Positions 1 to 8,892 are shown, counted from the stretch's first letter. The stretch: DNA of 55,541 nucleotides from Ruminococcus sp. (GCA_017543335.1 JAFYGE010000057.1:1-55541); one strand, 5' to 3'. Translations and numbers: made by a program. The notes: generated by a model not told the origin, from the letters alone.

Positions 1-257
1 TCCCAACTGCTATGTCCCGAAAGGCATACAGATATTGATGACATAATATTAAATACGAGCGGTGTTATGATTGGGGCGTGTGTCATATTTGCTATACGAA
101 AAGCCACAAATTCTGATTTATTTTAGTAAATTGCCGTTTGCGAAAGCAGACTGACCGTCTTGCAGAGAGTGAACGAGCTTGCGAGTGAGAGCGTGAAAGC
201 GGTCGAGCTGGCTCAGCTCGAAATTCTGATTTATCTTAGCAACATAAATAAACACAA
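1..257. other. Gene-free stretch with a 19-nt direct repeat and hairpin
   Basis: I see no convincing gene before position 388. The stretch holds two near-identical 19-nt direct repeats (AAATTCTGATTTATTTTAG at 108-126 and AAATTCTGATTTATCTTAG at 221-239, one mismatch) flanking about 94 nt. Just inside the right copy lies a perfect 8-bp hairpin (203-210 with 214-221, loop GCT). No start codon with a ribosome site and no tRNA fold was recognised. Confidence 0.5.
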
Positions 258-289
258 TGCCCCGAAGCGTATTGAAACGCTTCGGGGCA
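258..289. terminator. Strong hairpin downstream of the phzF-like gene
   Basis: A perfect 13-bp stem (258-270 with 277-289, loop ATTGAA) of TGCCCCG type lies after the end of the minus-strand phzF-like gene. Neither side has a long T tract, so it may act as a weak bidirectional terminator or mRNA 3' end. A hairpin with the same TGCCCCG start recurs at 8856-8892. Confidence 0.6.
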
Positions 290-387
290 AAACTTCTATA
301 TTGGTATCCGCATTATTGAGCGGCCTTTTTCAATGTTGAGCGATGATATAAAAACAGAAGTGCCGCCTTGAAGGTGACACATATAAA

Positions 388-1164
388 TCATAAACCAACA
401 ATGTCATTTATTGAAAAAAGTACAGCTTTTCCAGAGACTATGATCTCATCTCCGACACTTTCGCAGTACAGAATACCGGTACGTGAAGAAGCTTGAAAAG
501 CAGTTATGTTTGTTTTGTTCAGACGTTTGCACCAGTATGGAGCAATCATGCAGTGTGTTGAACCAGTCACAGGATCCTCGGTTATACCGAACTTTGGAGC
601 GAATACTCTGGAAACGCAGTCGTATTCAGTACCTTTGGCAGTGACGGCAATACAAGCTCCGTCAAGTTTTGAGATAAGCTCCATATCGGGCTGCAAGTTC
701 CGAACTTCGTCCTCATCTCTGAGAACGAACAGAATATCACGGTCTTTATAGGCGGCAAGAGGAATAGTACCTAATGCTTCTATCATCATATCAGTTATCT
801 CGATATGCTCAATATCATAGGCAGGAAAGTTCATTCTGATAAGTTCTCCTGACCTTTGTACAGTAAACTCACCGATCTGTCCGGCGAATTCCAGTTCAGC
901 TGCCTCATTCTCGTAAAAATTGAAGAGAACGAACGCAGCCGCCAGAGTAGCGTGACCGCAGAAATCGATCTCACTCTTTGGAGTAAACCAGCGGATATGA
1001 TAGCGTCCATTCTCATTTACAACAAACGCAGTCTCAGACAGATTATTCTCAGCAGCAATACTCTGCATAATATCATTGCCGGGAAAGTGGTCAAGAACAC
1101 ATACAGCAGCAGGGTTTCCTGAGAATATCTTGTCTGTGAATGCGTCTATAATGTATTGTTTCAT
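388..1164 (-). CDS. PhzF family isomerase
   Basis: A 258-residue protein of the PhzF (phenazine biosynthesis-like, diaminopimelate-epimerase fold) family. Visible hallmarks are the N-terminal NPAAVCVL, the catalytic glutamate in NNLSETAF (Glu44), DFCGHATLA at about 67-75, and EDPVTGSTHCM near 196, which belong to the two pseudo-symmetric halves. Length is close to the usual 260-300. A clear AGGAGG site precedes the ATG. It directly follows the broken metallopeptidase gene (one ends where the next begins), so the two were probably co-transcribed. The substrate cannot be told from sequence: most stand-alone homologues are uncharacterised isomerases, and there are no phenazine genes here. Confidence 0.85.
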   Translation of the reverse strand: MKQYIIDAFTDKIFSGNPAAVCVLDHFPGNDIMQSIAAENNLSETAFVVNENGRYHIRWFTPKSEIDFCGHATLAAAFVLFNFYENEAAELEFAGQIGEFTVQRSGELIRMNFPAYDIEHIEITDMMIEALGTIPLAAYKDRDILFVLRDEDEVRNLQPDMELISKLDGACIAVTAKGTEYDCVSRVFAPKFGITEDPVTGSTHCMIAPYWCKRLNKTNITAFQASSRTGILYCESVGDEIIVSGKAVLFSINDIVGL

Positions 1165-1758
1165 TTAAGCCTCCTGTTTCCTTGCACCGGCAGTCATACG
1201 CTTTATCAGCAGGCTGCCATTATCTTTGAGCCATTTATTCCATTTGTCATAGTCAGGAAATACACGATATATCTCAGCATAAAAAGCTTTTGAATGGTTC
1301 ATGTGTATACGGTGACAAAGCTCGTGGACTACCACTGAGTCGAGGACCTCTGGTGGAGCAGCCATAAGCAGACAGTTGAAATTCAGGTTGCCATTTGAAG
1401 TACAGCTGCCCCATTTAGTCCTTTGATTGCGTATAGTTATCCTGCCGTATGTTACACCAAGCTTGTAAGCGTAATACTTTACACGTTCGGGAATCACAGT
1501 AAGAGCTTTCTCAGCCATATCACGTATATCCTGCTCCGAGAATGGTTTTAACACTTCAAGCTCACGGTTACACTGCTGAACTTTGGCAATGTGCGTCTGT
1601 ATCCATTTCTCGCTCTTTTCAATGAAAACGATAATATCTTTATTGGAGCAACGCAGAGGTGCTCTGACCACGAGATGTCCGTCTTCAGCGATCTGCAATG
1701 CAAGTGTTTTACGCTTACTGCGGATTATCTCTGCTCATTTTAATGTACTATTATCCAT
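1165..1758 (-). pseudogene. YgjP/SprT-like zinc metallopeptidase, interrupted by in-frame TGA
   Basis: The frame encodes a YgjP-type (DUF45) metallopeptidase with the zinc motif HELCH, RTKWGSC upstream, and a third ligand region at NHSKAF. The natural start appears to be the ATG at 1758-1756, preceded by GGAGCC. Codon 8 in that frame is TGA (1737-1735). The frame then continues in register with the family-typical AEIIRSKRKTLALQ. The next possible start is a TTG at 1698, which gives 177 residues lacking the conserved first strand and has no good ribosome site. I infer a recent nonsense mutation, possibly with residual translation from the TTG; a sequencing error is the alternative. The gene abuts the phzF-like gene. 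Confidence 0.75.
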
Positions 1759-1872
1759 TTTGGCTCCTATTAATTTGTTGTACAGCCTAAGCATGATGCG
1801 TGTTTTTGAGGTGCTTTGGATTTTCAACAGGCGACGGGGAGTTTATTTATTCTGGAGTTTTAGTTATTTCGA

Positions 1873-3552
1873 TCATGATAAAATAATTGCATCTTGCATA
1901 TTTATTATGCCGTCATAATTTACATCAAGCACATTAACATCATCAATACCAAATGTGCTGTTATCTATATAAATCACACCATTCACAACTTTGTACATCT
2001 TTAATAGATATTTTTGAATCAGTTTTGCATCTAAAGCTGATTGAACACCGTTTCCGTCTACATCACCTATAAAATATGGGCAAGCAGGTGTTGTAGCCGG
2101 AATATCATATGTAATTCTTGAATGATATGGGATAACAATATTCCATTTGAAATGTGAATCATCTTCTGTTTCAGTTAACTTAATAGATGTATCTGAGTGC
2201 ATTTTCATAGGTATTTTTAAACCATCATTTTCTGTGACATCTAAATGATAAAAATGTTTTCCCAATTTAACCATACACCATGCATGACCGCCGCTGCTTA
2301 AAAAGTAAGTCTCAATACCAGCTTCACGAAGAAGAAGTGTTAAACCTCTTGCATAGCCGTCGCAAACAGTACGATCATTCATAAACACAGATGAATCAAC
2401 ATGATGTTTCATAGATGGATCAGGTTCACCATTTAAATATGCATAGTCAACTTTATTGCAGATCCAGTCATGTAATGCTTTGATTTTTTGTCCGTCAGTC
2501 ATATTTTGTGTTGTATTAGTTTTTACAACATATTTTATCTCTGCTTGCAGGTACTCTTCAAAAAATGGAAGTCGGTCACGATCAACCACTTCAAAATAAT
2601 TTTGTATCTGCTGATAATACTCATCCTTGATTACAGGTTGAGAAACAGGACTGTATCTTTGATTTTTATACGTAACTATGGACTCACCGTTGACTTTGGA
2701 TACGTTGGTTCCTTTTAAAACATGGTTAGCAAGTAATTGTCCAAATACTTCAGCATTTGGAACATTTACATTTTCAAGAGAGATACAGTTATCCAAATTG
2801 GTGCCTGCAAAATATTCTGGGACATTAGAAAAAGTGATACTTTTTAAGTTAGTGCAGTTATTAAAAATTGAACCGCCGAACCAATTAACTGATTCTGGTA
2901 TAGCAATTGATTTAAGACTTGTACAATTAGTAAATGCACCATATTGAAGCGAAGTCAAAGTATTTGGCAGGTTGACTGAAACTAAATTCTTACAATTGTA
3001 AAATGCAGAACTACCTATTTTTGTTACAGAAGGCATTTGAATAGAATTAAGTCCGGAATTATAAAAAGCTTGATACTCTATTGTATTTACTGTAGGCAAA
3101 GAAATAGACTGTAAATTTGAAGTTCCACAAAAAGCACTGCTGCCTATTCTATTTATGCCATTTGGAATCGTTACCGATTTTAAGCCGACTGCTTTATAGA
3201 AACACGACGCAGGAATTTCTTTAATTTGTGTATTTTTCTGTATTATTACCTCTGTTATAGTATTGTTATTCTGAAATAAACCATATCCTAATTCAGTTAC
3301 AGTTTTATTATTAATTTTAAGAGGAATCGTAACTTTAGTTTTTGTTCCGTTATATTTTGTGATCTTAACTGTATTACTTTCAGTAAGCTCATATTCCCAA
3401 TCTCCGGATGTATATGCCGCTTCAGCAGAAATAGTATTTATTGGAACTATCTTGCTGAAAGTACTTGTTTCTGAAGCGATAACACCTGTGGTTACAAGTG
3501 AAAGAGCCATAGCTGATGCTATAATCTTGTTAGAATTAATTTTTAGGTTCAT
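1873..3552 (-). CDS. Secreted leucine-rich repeat / transglutaminase-like / dockerin protein
   Basis: A 559-residue secreted protein with an N-terminal signal peptide (hydrophobic core IIASAMALSLVTTGVIA). About residues 60-270 are BspA-type leucine-rich repeats (blocks such as IGSSAFYNCKNLVSVNLP). Then comes a transglutaminase-like cysteine protease domain with DRTVCDGYARG (Cys), GGHAWC (His) and YHLDVTENDG (Asp). The C-terminus is a dockerin: a first calcium loop FIGDVDGNGVQSALDAKL and a second loop LDVNYDGIINMQDA. The last dockerin helix stops at IILS, a few residues earlier than expected, so cohesin binding may be weakened. Dockerins attach enzymes to cellulosomal scaffoldins; this one probably acts outside the cell on peptides or in adhesion. 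An AAGGAG site precedes the ATG. Confidence 0.85.
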   Translation of the reverse strand: MNLKINSNKIIASAMALSLVTTGVIASETSTFSKIVPINTISAEAAYTSGDWEYELTESNTVKITKYNGTKTKVTIPLKINNKTVTELGYGLFQNNNTITEVIIQKNTQIKEIPASCFYKAVGLKSVTIPNGINRIGSSAFCGTSNLQSISLPTVNTIEYQAFYNSGLNSIQMPSVTKIGSSAFYNCKNLVSVNLPNTLTSLQYGAFTNCTSLKSIAIPESVNWFGGSIFNNCTNLKSITFSNVPEYFAGTNLDNCISLENVNVPNAEVFGQLLANHVLKGTNVSKVNGESIVTYKNQRYSPVSQPVIKDEYYQQIQNYFEVVDRDRLPFFEEYLQAEIKYVVKTNTTQNMTDGQKIKALHDWICNKVDYAYLNGEPDPSMKHHVDSSVFMNDRTVCDGYARGLTLLLREAGIETYFLSSGGHAWCMVKLGKHFYHLDVTENDGLKIPMKMHSDTSIKLTETEDDSHFKWNIVIPYHSRITYDIPATTPACPYFIGDVDGNGVQSALDAKLIQKYLLKMYKVVNGVIYIDNSTFGIDDVNVLDVNYDGIINMQDAIILS

Positions 3553-3593
3553 ATTTAGATCTCCTTAGTAAAATTTAATGCTGCAGCATAATT

Positions 3594-3622
3594 AGTTTAA
3601 CATAACTTAACAATTTTGTCAA
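3594..3622 (-). promoter_or_regulatory. Promoter of the LRR-dockerin gene
   Basis: On the minus strand, TTGACA (3622-3617), 17 nt, then TAAACT (3599-3594) with an upstream TG (extended -10). It sits about 45 nt before the start codon of the LRR/transglutaminase/dockerin gene. Confidence 0.65.
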
Positions 3623-3702
3623 TTAAATATTAGATTTTCCTGGAATTTTGACATTTTCTTGACCATTCTGTAATAGGAGTGAGGGAGGATTTTATTGCTT
3701 TC

Positions 3703-3731
3703 TTGACAATTCTCGATTTATAATATATAAT
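3703..3731 (+). promoter_or_regulatory. Perfect consensus promoter of the DUF4178 operon
   Basis: TTGACA (3703-3708), exactly 17 nt, TATAAT (3726-3731), an unaltered sigma-A consensus. It drives the DUF4178 - DUF350 - aminopropyltransferase operon, with transcription starting about 25-30 nt before the first codon. Confidence 0.9.
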
Positions 3732-3765
3732 ATAAAAAACAATGATATAAAGGGGAGATATAGCA

Positions 3766-4875
3766 TTGAGATTCAATTTAGAAGATATAGTAAATGTCGA
3801 CGGCGATAAATACCGCATTGTCGGCAAGATAAAATATAAAAACAACAGCGACGGTATGTGCTGGGACGAATATCGTATGTTTCCTCTCAGCGGATTTTCG
3901 GAAGCATGGCTAAGCATCGATGATGTATATAAAGAATATTCTATCAGCAGAAGAGCAGCATTATCCACAAGCACTGCTGATTATCACCTTGTAGATAAAG
4001 GCACAGAGATCGTTGTGAGCCGTGAAGGTAATGTTGACGTCGATGTGGGCGACAGAGCCATTTTTGAAGAATATGAGGATGTTACCGAGGAAAAGATAAT
4101 CTCACGTGAAGTATGGGACGACGAAACAGAGATATGTACAGGATATTATCTTGATGAAGATGAAATATCTTTACTGAGCAGCAATACACAATATGGTATG
4201 CGTAGTAATATTCCGGCAAGTTATGGCAGCTCAGCAACTATTAGAAGATCGGGAAAAAATAAAGCCGTAGTAATTATGGTTATAGCAATTGCTTTATTTA
4301 TGTTCTTGCCGCATATTTTGAAAATGTTTCGTTCGACTCAAACTATTCAGAAGTATCTGGATAAAAGCAATAAGTATTCCTATGTTACTTCAATAACCGG
4401 TGAGAGTGGTCAAAAAGCAAAAGTGTACAAAGCAAGTCAGGGGTATACTGTCGGAGATGCAGCACGAGGTATCATAGATGCTATTGAAGGTGAAACCGAG
4501 AAGGTCCAGCAGGACACGACGGAAGATAACGGTTCAATAGGCATACTGACTAAGGATGAATATTGTCTCATATATCTTTCTGAGGACGGAGATGTGCTCG
4601 TACAGGTCTCTAACCGTAAATACGCATATACTACAGATTCTCAGCCGTATCACAGTTCTAAGCGTGTACATTCATATTACAGGCGTTTTTATTATTCGGG
4701 CGGATATAGTCACGATCAGCGTGAATACAAAGATTCGTCACCTTACAGTTCTTACGACGGAGATATGATGACTTTTTCTTCAGATGATTATTACAGCAGC
4801 TACTCAAAAAGCGTTCGTCAGGACAGTGTTCACTCCAGAAGCTCGTCAGGCGGCGGACTAAGCAGCGGAAAATAA
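3766..4875 (+). CDS. DUF4178 domain membrane protein
   Basis: A 369-residue protein. The N-terminal about 140 residues form a DUF4178 domain (DKYRIVGKIKYKN, CWDEYRMF). One membrane helix follows at about 167-186 (VVIMVIAIALFMFLPHIL), then a second soluble region and a low-complexity Ser/Tyr/Gly-rich tail. The start is a TTG at 3766, chosen because AGGGGAG lies 8 nt upstream and the promoter just before that. No function is established for DUF4178. It is often found next to DUF350 and aminopropyltransferase-like genes, as here, so a joint membrane or polyamine-linked role is plausible but unproven. Confidence 0.8.
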   Translation: MRFNLEDIVNVDGDKYRIVGKIKYKNNSDGMCWDEYRMFPLSGFSEAWLSIDDVYKEYSISRRAALSTSTADYHLVDKGTEIVVSREGNVDVDVGDRAIFEEYEDVTEEKIISREVWDDETEICTGYYLDEDEISLLSSNTQYGMRSNIPASYGSSATIRRSGKNKAVVIMVIAIALFMFLPHILKMFRSTQTIQKYLDKSNKYSYVTSITGESGQKAKVYKASQGYTVGDAARGIIDAIEGETEKVQQDTTEDNGSIGILTKDEYCLIYLSEDGDVLVQVSNRKYAYTTDSQPYHSSKRVHSYYRRFYYSGGYSHDQREYKDSSPYSSYDGDMMTFSSDDYYSSYSKSVRQDSVHSRSSSGGGLSSGK

Positions 4876-4887
4876 CAGGAGGTTTTT

Positions 4888-5319
4888 ATGGATTTTTACA
4901 AAGATGTACTCGAAATAGCAATTTATTCATGTCTTGGAGTAATACTTATGGTCGCAGCCAATTTTCTGGTAGACCTTATCATACCATGCTCTTTCCCGGA
5001 GGAGATAAAAAAAGGAAACACTGCAATAGGATTTGTTTCAGCAGGAATAAATATCGGTGTAGGAATATTGCTTCGTGCAGCAATATACTCGCCAACAGAA
5101 AGCGAACATGATTCTGATCTGTTAGTCGGTCTTGGCAGCAGTATTTTATATTTTATTGTTGGAATCGTATTCTTTATGCTTGGTTATCTTGCTATAAAGC
5201 TCATCAACCGCAAGTATGAGCTGAATGAAGAGATCGGCAAAGGCAATACCGCAGCCGGTATCATGGTCTCAGGTATATTCATTGGAATTGCCGTACTTAT
5301 CAGTGGTGTGATAATGTGA
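4888..5319 (+). CDS. DUF350 family membrane protein
   Basis: A 143-residue integral membrane protein built of two tandem halves, each with two hydrophobic helices. Each half holds the DUF350 signature: KKGNTAIGFVSAGINIGVGI in the first, GKGNTAAGIMVSGIFIGIAV in the second. AGGAGG precedes the ATG 12 nt after the DUF4178 gene. Its stop codon (5317-5319) lies just before the aminopropyltransferase start. The biochemical role is unknown; the conserved gene neighbourhood suggests it works with the two flanking proteins in the membrane. Confidence 0.85.
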   Translation: MDFYKDVLEIAIYSCLGVILMVAANFLVDLIIPCSFPEEIKKGNTAIGFVSAGINIGVGILLRAAIYSPTESEHDSDLLVGLGSSILYFIVGIVFFMLGYLAIKLINRKYELNEEIGKGNTAAGIMVSGIFIGIAVLISGVIM

Positions 5320-5330
5320 GGGGGACTTCA

Positions 5331-6833
5331 ATGAAGAATTATCGAATTCTTATGCTGACAACACTTATTATTTCAGGCTGTTCAATGGTCTATGAGCTGA
5401 TAATAAGTGCTGTCAGCTCTTATCTTGTCGGCGATTCCACATTGGAGTATTCCGTAACTATCGGACTTTATATGTTTGCATTAGGAATTGGCTCATTCCT
5501 TTCAAAATTTGTCAAAAAGAATCTTTTCAGCAGTTTTGCTCTTGTCGAGATATGTATAGGATTGATAGGCGGTACAAGTTCACTGGTACTGTTCCTTGCT
5601 AACCTGTATATAGAGTCATATGCCTGTGTAATGTACATTGAGATACTTCTCATAGGTACACTTGCGGGACTTGAGATACCTCTTCTGACACGTATAATAG
5701 AAGAAGACAGAAAAGAACTTAGACTGACTATTTCATCTGTTTTCTCCTTTGACTATATCGGAGGTCTGGTAGGTGCGATAGCTTTCCCGATACTACTGCT
5801 GCCTCATCTCGGTTACTTTGCAACTGCCTTTTTGACAGGCTCGTTCAATCTTATTTGTGCTGCCGTAATTATTTTTTCATTCAAGGACAGACTTAAAAAA
5901 AGTTTTATATTTCGCAGTGTATCAGTAGTTCTGCTTGCTGCTATGGCAACAGGGATCGTTTTCTCAGAGAACATAAGCCGCACAATTGAAGGCGGTCTTT
6001 ATCGTGATGACATTATCCTTATTGAGCAGACTCAGTACCAAAAGATAGTAGTTACACGTCATAAAGATGATATCCGCCTTTATATCGACGGAAATTGTCA
6101 GTTCTCCTCAGTTGACGAATATCGTTATCATGAGGGACTTGTGCATATCCCGATGCTTTATGCGGATAAGCACGACAATGTACTCATACTCGGCGGAGGC
6201 GACGGACTTGCGGTACGTGAATTGCTTAAATATCCCGACGTTCAACATATAACCATGATCGATCTCGATAAGGGTATGACTGACCTTTGCAGTTCAAATG
6301 AGCATATATCAAAGCTGAATGAAGGCTCGCTGACAAGCGATAAGCTCACTATAAAAAATATGGATGCCTATGAATATCTGAAAACTTCAGAAGAGCTTTT
6401 CGATGTTATAATAGTTGATCTCCCAGACCCTAACAATGAAGCTCTGAATAAGCTGTATAGCAATATATTCTATCGTTTATGCAGTCACCATCTCAGCGAT
6501 ACAGGAATAATGAATGTTCAGTCCACAAGTCCATACTATGCTACTAAAGCTTTCTGGTGTATCAACAAGACAATAGAAAGTGAAGGGATGAATGTTATAC
6601 CGTATCACCTGCAAGTTCCTGCTTTCGGCGACTGGGGATTCAATATGGCAAGCCGCTCGGACCTTGAAAGAAAGCACGAGCTGCTGTCAGATACACGCTT
6701 CCTGACAAGCGATAATATCGACTCGCTGTTCCTCTTTGGCAAGGACGAAGTTGATACAAGTATCGATATCAATCGACTTACCAAACCTATCCTCATACAG
6801 TATTACAATGATGCTGTCAGAAATTGGGAATAA
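5331..6833 (+). CDS. Membrane-anchored spermidine synthase-like aminopropyltransferase
   Basis: A 500-residue protein. The first about 200 residues hold several membrane helices (TTLIISGCSMVYELIISAV, then helices near 40-60, 75-110 and 140-200). The C-terminal half is a spermidine synthase-type Rossmann domain: NVLILGGGDGLAVRELLKYP (nucleotide/dcSAM loop), MIDLDKGMTDL and the catalytic-loop VDLPDPNN. Such proteins transfer aminopropyl groups from decarboxylated SAM, or are uncharacterised relatives. A GTG at 5316 is in frame, but GAGGGG fits the ATG at 5331, so I start there. It is the third gene of the operon and is followed by a terminator. No SAM decarboxylase is present nearby. Confidence 0.85.
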   Translation: MKNYRILMLTTLIISGCSMVYELIISAVSSYLVGDSTLEYSVTIGLYMFALGIGSFLSKFVKKNLFSSFALVEICIGLIGGTSSLVLFLANLYIESYACVMYIEILLIGTLAGLEIPLLTRIIEEDRKELRLTISSVFSFDYIGGLVGAIAFPILLLPHLGYFATAFLTGSFNLICAAVIIFSFKDRLKKSFIFRSVSVVLLAAMATGIVFSENISRTIEGGLYRDDIILIEQTQYQKIVVTRHKDDIRLYIDGNCQFSSVDEYRYHEGLVHIPMLYADKHDNVLILGGGDGLAVRELLKYPDVQHITMIDLDKGMTDLCSSNEHISKLNEGSLTSDKLTIKNMDAYEYLKTSEELFDVIIVDLPDPNNEALNKLYSNIFYRLCSHHLSDTGIMNVQSTSPYYATKAFWCINKTIESEGMNVIPYHLQVPAFGDWGFNMASRSDLERKHELLSDTRFLTSDNIDSLFLFGKDEVDTSIDINRLTKPILIQYYNDAVRNWE

Positions 6834-6887
6834 ATTGATCCCACTGAAACTCATTCGTTTTGCCAAGAGACAGAATTAATAAATTAT

Positions 6888-6917
6888 AGTAACCCGGAGC
6901 AATTGCCTCGGGTTACT
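6888..6917 (+). terminator. Intrinsic terminator after the aminopropyltransferase gene
   Basis: A 9-bp perfect stem AGTAACCCG / CGGGTTACT (6888-6896 with 6909-6917), followed by TTTATTTT. It ends the DUF4178 operon. Confidence 0.85.
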
Positions 6918-7085
6918 TTTATTTTCACATTTTGAGTATTCATTATATCATCATCGAAAATGAAAACTGTTTCTGAGACAAGTTTTTCAGTAGTACCAAT
7001 TTGTCTGCAAACCATACACCCTCATTTGTTTCGGGACATACAACTTCTCCTTTCCGCATACACTTCAAATGGAGGAGGGAGAGGA

Positions 7086-7205
7086 ATGAAAGACATAATA
7101 CATATAAAGAACACCTTCAAATCGGCTGATCCGGAATGTTTACGCAAAGCTGTTACCGCAAAGGTAGAGAAGCTCGTAAACAACAAGCTGAAAAGTGCTG
7201 GCTGA
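7086..7205 (+). CDS. 39-residue leader protein of the serine recombinase
   Basis: A short frame starting MKDIIHIKNTFK and ending KLVNNKLKSAG, 39 residues, mostly predicted helix and basic. GGAGGAGGGAGAGGA lies directly before the ATG, an unusually strong ribosome site. The frame runs open upstream to 6960, but that part looks non-coding. It ends about 30 nt before the recombinase start, so the two are likely co-translated. Small helical ORFs often precede serine recombinase genes in Clostridia; a role as accessory or directionality factor is only an inference. Confidence 0.55.
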   Translation: MKDIIHIKNTFKSADPECLRKAVTAKVEKLVNNKLKSAG

Positions 7206-7238
7206 GTATAGAAATACAAAGCAAAGGAGGTGAGGTCG

Positions 7239-8810
7239 ATGCCGAAAGTGGCTATATACTGCCGCCTGTCCATAGAGGACAGGGACAAAACAAGCGGAGA
7301 TAACAGTGCAAGTATACAGAACCAAAAGTCTATGCTCAGGGATTACTGCCATGAGCGTGACTGGGAGATATACGACATATACATTGATGACGGCTACAGC
7401 GGTATTGACCGCAGCCGTCCGGAATTCAACCGTATGCTAAGAGACTGCGAGATAAGGAATGTCGACATAGTCCTCTGTAAGGATCAGTCACGTTTTTCCC
7501 GTGATACAGTGGTCATCGAGCAATTCATAAATGACAAGTTCCTTGAATGGGGAATACGTTTCATAGGAGTGGCTGACAATGCTGATACTGACAGTGAAAG
7601 CTACTCCACCATGAGGTTGTTCACCAGTGCGTATAACGAGATGTACGTCAAGGACATTTCTGCTAAGATACGGCGTACACTCGCATACAAACGTGAGCAG
7701 GGACAGTTCATAGGTTCGTTTGCACCATATGGCTATCTTATTGACCCCAACGACAAGCACCGCCTCATAGTTGATGAGAAAACAGCTCCTGTTGTCAGAC
7801 TGATATTTGATATGTACATCAGCGGTGAAGGCTACCGGAAGATAGTCCGGAAGCTCAACAGTGAGGGTATAGTAAGTCCATCTGAGTACAAACGCAGAAA
7901 CGGCTCAAAGTACGTCAACTTTAACGCTGATTCAAGCAGCTCCAAGGGACTGTGGACGCAGTCCACCATTGCGAGGATGCTTGCCAATGAGGTGTACACC
8001 GGTACACTTGTACAAGGAAAATCCCACCATATAAGCTATAAAAACAAGAAGCGGAAAAAGGTTGAACAGGCTGATTGGGTACGAATACCGGATGCACATG
8101 AGGCTATTATAGATATGGAAACATGGAGACGTTCACAGGAGCGTTTTAACAGTCACACAAGAGTCGGCAAACGATCTTACGAGCTTTCTCCGCTGTCGGG
8201 CAAGGTCAGGTGTGCCTGCTGCGGACGTCCCATGAAACGCAGCGTCTACTACAACAAGGCTAAGACGATACGTTACTATGGACTGCAATGTGCTGCATAC
8301 AAGAGCGGTGCTATGAACTGTTCCAACACTAAGACTATCAGCGGTATGGTCCTCGAAAAGCATATCCTTGACGAGCTGAACACTATTATTGAACAGTACT
8401 GCCGGTCAGATGAGATAAGTATTGCGGATATTCACTCTGAGCATATGAAGGAGCTTCAGCGACGCTTTTTCGCATTGGAAGAAAAGTGTAAAACTGCCAG
8501 AGATAGGCTTTTAAGGATGTACAAGGATAAACTTGACGGAATTGTTTCAGATGAAGACTATTCTATTTTTCGTCAGAGCCTCAGTGATGAAGAGAACAAT
8601 GTTTCGGAGCAGTTAGCTAAGGTAGCAAGTCAGATAGAGGACTGCCGAAAGAGATGCGATAACATTGAAGAGCAGAAGGCTCTCATTGAGAAATACACCC
8701 ATTTTGATAAGCTCGACCGTTCCGTTGCAGATGAGTTCATCGACTTCGTTGAGATCGGTATGACCGGCGAAAACGGCGAGCGTGAGATACATATACATTG
8801 GAAAATATAG
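7239..8810 (+). CDS. Large serine recombinase
   Basis: A 523-residue site-specific recombinase. Its resolvase catalytic domain has VAIYCRLSIEDRD with the nucleophile serine, DDGYSGIDRSRPEFNRML and CKDQSRFSRD. Then come a recombinase domain (about 160-290), a zinc ribbon (CACC and a second cysteine pair around CAAYKSGAMNC) and a C-terminal coiled coil (about 385-460). AAAGGAGG is 8 nt before the ATG at 7239; an in-frame GTG at 7230 overlaps that site and is not used. It should catalyse integration or excision of a mobile element, but no other element genes or att sites are recognisable, so it is probably an isolated remnant or a tiny cassette. Confidence 0.9.
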   Translation: MPKVAIYCRLSIEDRDKTSGDNSASIQNQKSMLRDYCHERDWEIYDIYIDDGYSGIDRSRPEFNRMLRDCEIRNVDIVLCKDQSRFSRDTVVIEQFINDKFLEWGIRFIGVADNADTDSESYSTMRLFTSAYNEMYVKDISAKIRRTLAYKREQGQFIGSFAPYGYLIDPNDKHRLIVDEKTAPVVRLIFDMYISGEGYRKIVRKLNSEGIVSPSEYKRRNGSKYVNFNADSSSSKGLWTQSTIARMLANEVYTGTLVQGKSHHISYKNKKRKKVEQADWVRIPDAHEAIIDMETWRRSQERFNSHTRVGKRSYELSPLSGKVRCACCGRPMKRSVYYNKAKTIRYYGLQCAAYKSGAMNCSNTKTISGMVLEKHILDELNTIIEQYCRSDEISIADIHSEHMKELQRRFFALEEKCKTARDRLLRMYKDKLDGIVSDEDYSIFRQSLSDEENNVSEQLAKVASQIEDCRKRCDNIEEQKALIEKYTHFDKLDRSVADEFIDFVEIGMTGENGEREIHIHWKI

Positions 8811-8851
8811 GCAATACAACACAAAGATCGTACTGAACGGTATTGCCTATA
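8806..8851. repeat. Interspersed inverted repeat, copy A
   Basis: TATAGGCAATAC (8806-8817) is a perfect 12-nt inverted match to 8840-8851, with a 22-nt centre that still contains ACACAAAG. It overlaps the recombinase stop codon. The arms and centre match the hairpins at 29087-29120 and 44841-44876, so it is a diverged copy of the same repeat. Confidence 0.6.
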
Positions 8852-8855
8852 ATCG

Positions 8856-8892
8856 AATGCCCCGTAGTAATTCGTTATTACTACGGGGCATT
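8856..8892. terminator. Bidirectional terminator between recombinase and acetyltransferase genes
   Basis: A perfect 16-bp stem (8856-8871 with 8877-8892, loop TCGTT) between two convergent genes. AT-rich sequence follows on each side. Confidence 0.8.
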
